A stretch of DNA of 29,603 nucleotides from Lingula anatina (taxonomy: Eukaryota > Brachiopoda > Lingulata > Lingulida > Lingulidae): contig NW_019776053.1 of assembly GCF_001039355.2 (NCBI RefSeq), forward strand, positions 44,745-74,347. The letters are read 5' to 3'. Both the position numbers and the translations under genes were made by a program. Positions within the stretch are counted from its first letter, which is position 1, and each line of letters starts with the position of its first letter. Shown piece by piece: positions 22,990 to 29,603 of this stretch. The notes beneath the pieces were generated by a model. The model saw only the letters and a list, made by a program, of their open reading frames with translations. It did not search any database and was not told where the DNA came from.

Positions 22990-23795
22990 TTTTAACTTTT
23001 ATTTCATTTATAATCTCTACCCAGTTAATACTACATTGATACTGCAGCTTATGCTTTTGCACATAACAATATGTTAAGTAATAATAATAGTTGGATGGTA
23101 CATAATGTTAATATACTAAAGGGCTAGTTTTTAGAAAAACATGTTAGACATTAAAATATATTCTAAAAAAATATTTTCAAGAATTGCACAAGAATTGAAT
23201 CTTTGGATGTATTTGGCAAAATTATAAAATTATTGAATAGTTGACAATGCCCAGAAAATAAAAGTCCTTGAGGCTCTCGCTGATCTCAGTCTTGTCACTT
23301 AAATACATGTACATGGGCATTATAATATAAAACTGTTCACTTGGTTTTGGTAAAAGGTGGTGGATTATGTGGTCATCAATGCAAATTCTTTTGTAGCAGT
23401 CTTTTTACACAACTTGTCACGCCAACATTGAAGTGATGCAGTATTGTAAGATTGGAGTGCTTCCTGGTATGAGTTTTCCAGATATAACTTGGCACTGTAA
23501 TAGTAAAATTACATAAAATGGTTATAAAAAAAAATGTATTGATATTATCATAACAGCACTATTCTTTAACAAAAATCAACAAATTAGAGGGCATGATCAC
23601 TACATGATAACCAGATTTTAATAAAGAAGCAAGTCTGATTATGGCAAAAAAATAATTAAATTTAAATAGCTATAGCTGTATTAAATCATAAAGGCCACAA
23701 GAAGAAATAACATAATCACACATGGTTTCAAAGAACTGATGTAAAAAAATCACACTATTATTCCCCACTTGGAAATAGAATTTTGACTAGCTAAT
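22990..23795. other. Non-coding AT-rich stretch
   Basis: No exon, relic protein or repeat structure was recognised on either strand. Confidence 0.5.
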
Positions 23796-23799
23796 TTAT

Positions 23800-23957
23800 A
23801 GTACTAAACCATACCAAATGGCACTGTTCGCCCTCTAAAATACCAAAAATTTTAAGCGGGCCCAGAACCCCACGCCAACTAAAGGGGGAGGGGGGGGGGG
23901 TCGGCTTTGCATCCGTGCCCCCCACCCCTTCAGATAATCCTGGATCCGCCCCTGTTA
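23800..23957 (-). mobile_element. Fragment with hAT-like terminus
   Basis: Read on the minus strand it starts CAGGGGCGGATCCAGGATTA and contains a G/C homopolymer tract (23885-23900). CAGGGGCGGATCC-type ends are widespread on hAT-family and related non-autonomous elements of animals. The opposite terminus was not found nearby, so this is a truncated copy. Confidence 0.5.
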
Positions 23958-24810
23958 CCTGCTGTACTGCTAAAATTATTAACATACCCAATCTCTCCAC
24001 TCATGCTTGAAGGGGTGTATCACCCAGTTCCTCCTCTGAAAGGCTAAAAAATTCATTCCTTATAATCATATTCATTGACAATATTAAATTTACAAATAAG
24101 TTAAGTGTTGTACAAAGAACACCCTCTATCCCCACTACTCGAGTTACATTGTATATCTCATGGGATTCCCCTGCGGGAATATGGTGTGAGGTTAGTCTGC
24201 AAGTACTGGTAGATGACCACATTGGGCAGAAAAAGGGTATTCCTCCTGCTTTACAGAACCCTGCTTTACAGGGGCTAAGTGCACTACCTAACTTCATGTA
24301 ACTAGTAGTACGTACCCAGTGCGAGTGGTTTGGGGACTGCGAGTGCGTTACCCGAGGAAACGTTTATTAGCAGTTATCTACGCTTTTTAACTTTCACTAT
24401 CAGACATTTTGATTTCCACTGCCACCTTCCTATTTTAAATCACTTATAGTGAATATAACTCGCTTACCTGCAAGGATTCTGTGAACAATTACTCTTCCTC
24501 TTCACGCCCATGCTCACCTTTGAGTCAGACATGCTGTCTGCATTGTTTACATCTCGTATCTGAGTCGAGAAGCCGCGTTATTTCAAACTGTGTCAAGATG
24601 GCTGACGCCCGGGGTTTGAAAGGGGACGGTGAATATGATTCTTTTTTGCGATACTGATTAAGGCCATTTATCTGCCATTTTATGTTTTAAATATATCAAT
24701 TGTTCTCAGATAAGTTCAAAAAGAAGCAATCCATGCACTAAGAAAGCATTTCAGATCCTATTTTTTGTCCCTTTAAGCCCCATGTTATATCACTTCAACA
24801 CTCACTGTAC

Positions 24811-27800
24811 CTCTTTGTGTCCTCTGTAAATCCCGTCAGCATCTGAACAATTTTCTCAGCAGACGACTTCAGTGTATATTTTTCCAGTAGATTTTTGTCA
24901 TCCTCTATGAATGCTTCCTTTAACGGACCAATTATTCTTCCATTCAATATAACTCCTCGGGCGCCTGGCTGAAAGCCCAGGACTTGGGTGCTGAAGGCTG
25001 AGTGGAACTGCAGGAAAGCTACCGTCTGTACGCCCAGGGCCTTAAGGTACACCTCCATTACCATACCCTAGGATAAGTTAGACACGATTCTTTATCTAAT
25101 TAAAAAGATACCACACATAAATACTGCCATAACTTAATGTTTGTCAACTAAGACCAGTGAACTATGAAAAACCTTTATTTATAATGTTATGGTTATAAGG
25201 GCCACTTATGTCTTCTAATTTTTTTCTGTAGTAATACTAGGCAGCAAAGCTGTCAAATGTACAGTTACATACATTAGTATGGCAACAAGCAGAACATAGA
25301 CACAGGTAATTAGCACATATGTACCAAACCCCATATGACCTTTAGTGAGTAATGGATGGTGGTAACAGTAACCATTCAAACAACCACATGAGAGAGAGAG
25401 AGAGAGAGACAGGGAGAGATGCTTACACGAACTTCCAAGTCACTGAGTGACTTTGTCCCTTTCAGTATGGCATGTATGTTGTCCTCTTTCAGCAGCTAGG
25501 TTCAGGTGACAAAGCTCCTGGCAGTGTGTGGGACCCGAGTTACCAGTACTGTGTGGATGGCCAGTGGAATATGGCTGCCTTCATGCAACTTGGTAATGGG
25601 ACAATACCAACTCTCAGGGTATGACTGTGCTTCTACAAAGATACACAGAATGGCTGATTATTTGATTGATTTTAAATATCTGAAAAATAAGTCATTTGAC
25701 TGACAGATGCTTCGAACAGAATTAATAAGAAAAACATAAAATATGTAGCTGTATTAGACTGTGTTCACATGAAAAATCTATTTTCTAAAATTCTATTTGC
25801 GGTAGGTTGTGATCACGGTCTGTGCCCTGAATACCCCACGACGTAATTATGGGCAGCGCGAGCCAGTTACTTCCAAAGCTGTAATTAATTTTCGGCGCTG
25901 CCGAGAATTGATCATAAAAGATACATAAAAGTAGAAATATGGTGACTACAAGCAAGTGAAATCAATGCTTAATGTTATCTTAGATACATAATAACATCAA
26001 CACATTATATACAATTATACATATCCATATACATATATCTTAATAAGTAAACCAGGTACTCCACCCTTTTGATATGGAAGAAGGGGAGGTGGGTGGGCTA
26101 ATTACCTCTCATTTGAATTAGAAACTGCATAGAACTCTAATCAAATTTCAATGAATTTCATTTAATTTCTTTATTCTATTTCATTTCCACACAAATGAGG
26201 CCGTACAAAATCCCCGTTTTAGGCGAGAACACATGCACACTCATAGCACATACATTTGCTGGTAATTATGAGAGCAATTATAGCTCAATTGAATAGTTCA
26301 ACATACTTTTTCTAAGTATTTAAAACTGCTTCTGAAAATTCTTTGCCTTTAATTACTTCACCGTTATAATTTGCAATACTTGGTCTTTTTTTAAAGCAAT
26401 CCAGCTGCTTTTAAAATGTTATCAATGCATTGAAATTCATGCTGTCTTTGTTGCAGTCACTGCTGTGGCTCAGGTTGAATGAAACCACACTATTTATCTA
26501 CACTCCTTGCATTAGTGGGCTTGATTTGATCTTAAAGTGCAATTTAAGATGACAAATAGTCTTACGTAATCTTAAAACATGAGTAAAACCATTTCTAGTC
26601 TGACAGCCAATTAAGTTGTCTGCCCTTACACATTCTCCTATTGTGAGCAGAGGTGTCCTCTATTGTGAGGGGAGGTATCCCCCATTGTGAGGGGATGAAA
26701 CTGCTTGACCACTTAAGTAGATATCAGATCATTTTTGACCTTAAAAGCAGATTCAGTCCATTTTAAGACTACTATTAAGATTAAGATCGTGTAAGATCAC
26801 CTGTGAACTTAAATTGCACTTTAAGACCAATTCTAGCCCACTAATGAATTGGTACACCAATGTTCTAATCTGACAAGCTATTGTATCTCTTGAAACTGAC
26901 AAAAAGGGCATTCTGCTACCTATAAAAATTTATCCTGACCATTTGCATGATTTAATGATTTTGTTCTTTTTAAATATTCATTACAAAATGTCAACATACA
27001 ATCTCCTACCTACAATATAAATTGTACAGTTATTCCATCTACACCTGGTCTTGTTTGCTTTAGTTTCTTTAATCATAATTATTGTGAAGTTCAAACTCTA
27101 GGCACTTCATTCAATGCAAAGCCTGTCCTCTTCATAAGTGACATGTAGCTTCAGTTGCAAGATCTTATAATGATGAGTATCTTGCTGACATATTTCCATT
27201 AAATAATTCACAACAATTGATGCATCTGACTGTGTTGTGTTTGGATGTGCTAGGTGGAATGTCCTTTTGAAAACATTATAATAAAAGGGAAAGTTCCCCT
27301 GTTGTAGACTAATATTGCACACCAGCAGTATTTATAAAACTATAACAAAAAATATCTTCATAAAGATCAGTTTGAAATCCTGTATATTTGCTGCACTAGG
27401 TCCATAAAAATTAGTCTTCCTATCATGTGAAGACATTCTTCACTGATGCAGTGGGTCTGCCTTCTAAGAAACTTATCTAATTTGCTGTTTAATCTTGTTG
27501 CAAACACACACATTCCTAAACTGCCACAACACTAATTATTCCAGGCTCACTAAGTGGCAATGACGGCCACAGGCACTGACTGTATCTCAAGATACATTCC
27601 AGAACACTCTATGATATTTACCAAATGTCTAACAGCACTGCAGAGGTGAGCTCTTCCAGCAGGTGAGGAAAGATTAGCCACCACCCAAATCGTAATAGGG
27701 TGCTGTCTGTCTCCTCTGAAAATTAAAAGAACAGAGTACATGAACAGTAGCAGTACAAACACAGTTTCCCTACCTTGACATTTCATATATACCATGCTAG

Positions 27801-28370
27801 CAGCTAGTGATGTGGTCAGCTCTTTGTCGGTCATATCAGTATATATGCCGGCTTTGTTCACGTCAATCAAACCTGAAATTGTGCCATGTAAACATATTTC
27901 AAACAATCTTTGTAATATATACTGTACTTGTAACTGTACTGTATACTGTACTGAAGAAAATCAGTTCATTCTAGCAATTCGGGAAGTAGCCTTTGGTAGA
28001 GTACCTGAAATAACTCATTAAAAACGTCATTAATAACATATTAAAGAAATAATAATTATATTCCATGTCAAGAGAAAGATTTGTAGAGTCTAACAATACC
28101 AAATTTATGAAAATCGGGCCAAAATTGGTCGAGTTATTAACAATTAAATAGGGACCCGTAAAACCGACTATTACCCAATTACCTCTATAGATCTATCACC
28201 GGACAGAAATTCGACCACGAACTCATACAGAATCGCACAATCACGCAAAAAAGCAGAGCAATAGACTTGTGAAAATCATTCGCAAATAATAAACACGTAT
28301 GCTATTTACCATGATATTCAACATGCACTATCATCGTGTCGTCTGAGAATATTATGCACCGGAAACGCAT
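24811..28370 (-). CDS. Truncated UGGT-like gene: last thioredoxin-like domain only
   Basis: UGGT re-glucosylates misfolded glycoproteins in the endoplasmic reticulum; its N-terminal thioredoxin-like (TRXL) domains sense folding. Exons on the minus strand: 28370-28310 (ATG at 28370), 27872-27774, 27713-27551, 25495-25427 and 25067-24811. Junctions 1-2 and 2-3 keep frame (the latter with acceptor CAGAG|GAGAC), as do 4-5. The 3-4 link is not in phase, so an exon is missing between 25.5 and 27.5 kb. Recognisable UGGT blocks are ITIWVVANLSSPAGR, LLKEDNIHAILKG and GVILNGRIIGPL. A full UGGT is ~1,500 residues; here only about 190 residues are found and no GT24 catalytic exon (DxD) lies downstream. 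It may be a duplicated fragment, or part of a gene with very long introns. Confidence 0.72.
25239..25265 (+). mobile_element. Solo 5' end of a pearl-like element
   Basis: AGGCAGCAAAGCTGTCAAAT is identical to the start of pearl copy 2 and is followed by GTACAG, then diverges. Only the terminus is present, in the intron between the last two UGGT-like exons. Confidence 0.6.
25390..25409. repeat. (GA)n microsatellite
   Basis: Ten GA units, about 17 bp from the splice donor of the exon 25495-25427 and thus at the start of the following intron on the minus strand. Confidence 0.95.
25500..26510. other. Intronic stretch of the UGGT-like gene, no exon recognised
   Basis: At least one coding exon (between the blocks VAVIAT and LLKEDN of the product) should lie between 25.5 and 27.5 kb, but I could not find a segment resembling UGGT here. 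Confidence 0.45.
26515..26841. mobile_element. 327-bp MITE with 34-bp inverted ends and TA flanks
   Basis: The ends GTGGGCTTGATTTGATCTTA (left) and GTGGGCTAGAATTGGTCTTA (right, inverted) belong to arms matching at 31 of 34 positions. TA lies immediately outside both (26513-26514, 26842-26843). The centre contains a short tandem repeat of ~24 bp built on ATTGTGAGGGGAGGTAT (about 26636-26697). Non-coding; probably mobilised by a Tc1/mariner-type enzyme. Confidence 0.75.
26850..27545. other. Intronic stretch, nothing recognised
   Basis: Open frames such as 27322-27107 (minus) show no similarity I can name and lack clear splice borders. Confidence 0.5.
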
Positions 28371-28442
28371 CTGCGCAGACTCGGACTCCTTCTTGAGGAG
28401 AGTCGATGTAAACAAACAGTCGGGTAAACAGAAATCCCCCAC
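28371..28442 (-). promoter_or_regulatory. Putative 5' untranslated region of the UGGT-like gene
   Basis: GC-richer than the surroundings, directly upstream of the ATG at 28370 on the minus strand, with CGCATCTGCGCA (28366-28377) resembling an NRF1 site. It includes the proximal 21-bp direct repeat of the neighbouring element. The frame stays open upstream, so the exact start codon is not fixed by the sequence. Confidence 0.35.
28422..28442 (+). repeat. 21-bp direct repeat, left copy (target duplication)
   Basis: GGGTAAACAGAAATCCCCCA plus C, identical to 29495-29515 and directly abutting the inverted arm at 28443. Confidence 0.9.
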
Positions 28443-28499
28443 GGTCAGCACTAGATCATATACGGCAGCGGGACGGAAGTGAGTAATCCAACATGGCGG
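28443..28499 (-). promoter_or_regulatory. ETS- and YY1-like motifs within the left inverted arm
   Basis: The arm contains GGACGGAAGTGAG (ETS/GABP-type core CGGAAGT) and CCAACATGGCGG (YY1-type ATGGCGGC core), the pair typical of TATA-less housekeeping promoters. It sits 70-130 bp upstream of the ATG of the UGGT-like gene on the minus strand. The right arm carries the same motifs facing the other way. Confidence 0.4.
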
Positions 28500-28677
28500 C
28501 CCCCAGCGCCGCCTCAATCGGCAATCTTCGGCTCATTCCGCAAGCTCCATACTAACCATACTTATTGTCGAGTGCGGAGACATCCGAGTAGTTCCGAGTG
28601 GCGCCGCCGAGACATTTATAGGATGTAGTTTTACAGCAAAATATCTAGGAAAATATACATGTATGCTATATCCCTAG

Positions 28678-29325
28678 GGATTCTTTATTGATACACCTTC
28701 ACAAATAAGGTACAATCAAAGACAGTACATCTAACTATAGCAGAGTACAAACAAGTAGGCCTAAATGAATAAACATACATGATTTTGATGCGATATAGAT
28801 GAATACGTGTTTAAAAATGGGCCGAAGTACAATCATAGAGGTAAAACAGACAACTCCAGCTACAGATACGTAAATTTGCAGGACGTGGAAACGCATTTAG
28901 ACCCAATTAGATAAATGTATAATAATACTAATAAATGAGTTTATAAAGTGATATATATAAGATGTGTAATGAAAATCTACAGGCGATGAATTTAAATACA
29001 AACACTGAAAAGAGTGCAATGTATAAGAGAGGGTTTGTTCCCTTTGTTGGAAGCATCTATTTACAAAACGCATAACCATTCTAAGAATATTTAAGTCTTG
29101 AGCACCCATAAGAAAATTATAAAGTTCATTAAAGCTGAAGTCGCCTAGGGGTAGGAACTCTGACAGCTGCCCTCTGAAGGGATCACGTATTGAATCATAT
29201 GCTTTGCACTCTAGCAGGAGGTGGAACTCATCTAGGCTACTTAATTCAAATCGCAAAGTTTACAAAATCCTAGGTATAATACGATTAAAAAATAAAAAGA
29301 TAAATTAAAAAGTAAATGAAAATTA
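28678..29325 (-). pseudogene. LINE 3' fragment (end of reverse transcriptase and 3' UTR)
   Basis: The minus strand encodes FCKLCDL (29268-29250), then after a one-base frameshift SSLDEFHLLLECKAYDSIRD and ILRMVMRFVNRCFQQRE. This CxxC...H....C block is the usual C-terminus of LINE reverse transcriptases in marine invertebrates. The 3' UTR ends in AATAAAGAATCC at 28678-28691. The fragment is bounded by TATGCTATATCCCTAG (28662-28677) and TATGCTATATTCCTAG (29326-29341), a 15-of-16 match and a likely LINE target duplication. It is 5'-truncated, and nested in the inverted-repeat element. Confidence 0.78.
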
Positions 29326-29494
29326 TATGCTATATTCCTAGTTATTATACGATAATAATAAAAAAAAAACAATTGAATTGTGTTTTGATCGGCACTACAA
29401 CATTCGACTATCAGCCTTAGCATCTCGTCGCTAGGGACCGCCATGTTGGATTACTCACTTCCGTCCCGCTGCCGTATATGATCTAGTGCTGACC

Positions 29495-29515
29495 GGGTAA
29501 ACAGAAATCCCCCAC
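29495..29515 (+). repeat. 21-bp direct repeat, right copy
   Basis: Identical to 28422-28442 and directly adjoining the right inverted arm. Confidence 0.9.
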
Positions 29516-29603
29516 CCCATTAATACTAGAAGCTCTAATTCCCATTGATTTGTCAAGGTCAACCCCCTCCTAGATTTTGAAACAATTGGCCGCACTTACA
29601 CCA

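Larger units (their letters stand above)
28443..29494. mobile_element. Element with perfect 57-bp terminal inverted repeats and 21-bp target duplication
   Basis: Arms 28443-28499 and 29438-29494 are perfect inverted repeats of 57 bp, starting GGTCAGCACTAGATCATATA and ending ATGGCGG. Similarity continues weakly for about 12 more bases. Identical 21-bp direct repeats (28422-28442 and 29495-29515) flank the arms, which looks like a target-site duplication but is far longer than the 2-11 bp of most DNA transposons. Without the nested LINE the element would be about 390 bp. No transposase is present. The inner left part (28500-28640) is CpG-rich. Confidence 0.75.

Noticed and set aside
24001-24297. 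98-codon minus-strand frame as the next UGGT-like exon
   Set aside because: It shows no UGGT similarity, and splicing from the exon ending at 24811 gives stops in the natural acceptor choice.
27107-27322. Minus-strand frame as the missing UGGT-like exon
   Set aside because: No resemblance to the expected segment and no splice borders in phase.

Overview
The window is animal nuclear DNA. It is AT-rich, with short exons bounded by GT..AG introns, many decayed transposons and no operon structure. Transposon content points to a marine invertebrate, most likely a lophotrochozoan such as a bivalve mollusc. Relevant types are a BEL/Pao LTR element, DD34E Tc1 relics, LINE fragments, TA-flanked MITEs and especially pearl-like (Helentron-related) elements with ~160-bp tandem repeats. 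The species call is an inference; no rRNA, mitochondrial or other diagnostic gene is present.

Layout: 1-1432 is the 3' end of a BEL/Pao retrotransposon (integrase/C-terminal domain and 3' LTR) that appears to sit in a Tc1 copy. Two antisense Tc1 relics follow to 2.5 kb. From ~13.4 kb down to ~2.87 kb on the minus strand runs a many-exon gene. Nine consecutive exons (9306 to 2868) join in frame without a stop. They encode a chymotrypsin-fold protease with a complete His/Asp/Ser triad, followed by a degenerate von Willebrand factor A (vWA) domain. I do not know a described family with this order. Candidate 5' exons lie at 11.3, 11.8, 12.4 and 13.3 kb. Introns hold a LINE relic (7.1 kb), a small palindromic MITE (7.9 kb) and an AT microsatellite (4.1 kb); a 1.14-kb TA-flanked inverted-repeat element lies at 9.7-10.9 kb.

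13.9-20.4 kb is a cluster of pearl-like elements: AT-rich bodies, ~160-bp tandem repeats, a CGACGG-type microsatellite and a 30-bp terminal palindrome. One N and scrambled copy order suggest assembly trouble near 18.07 kb. 20.4-24.8 kb is mostly non-coding, with a possible plus-strand terminal exon and 3' UTR (21.5-23.0 kb) and a hAT-like terminus at 23.9 kb.

24.8-28.4 kb on the minus strand carries exons for part of UDP-glucose:glycoprotein glucosyltransferase (UGGT), covering only the last thioredoxin-like domain. The most 5' exon looks like a first exon, and no glucosyltransferase (GT24) exon is found downstream. Its putative promoter lies in one arm of an element at 28443-29494. That element has perfect 57-bp inverted repeats containing ETS- and YY1-like motifs, is flanked by 21-bp direct repeats, and contains a nested LINE 3' fragment. 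The two most interesting objects are the protease-vWA gene and the truncated UGGT-like gene with a transposon-borne promoter.
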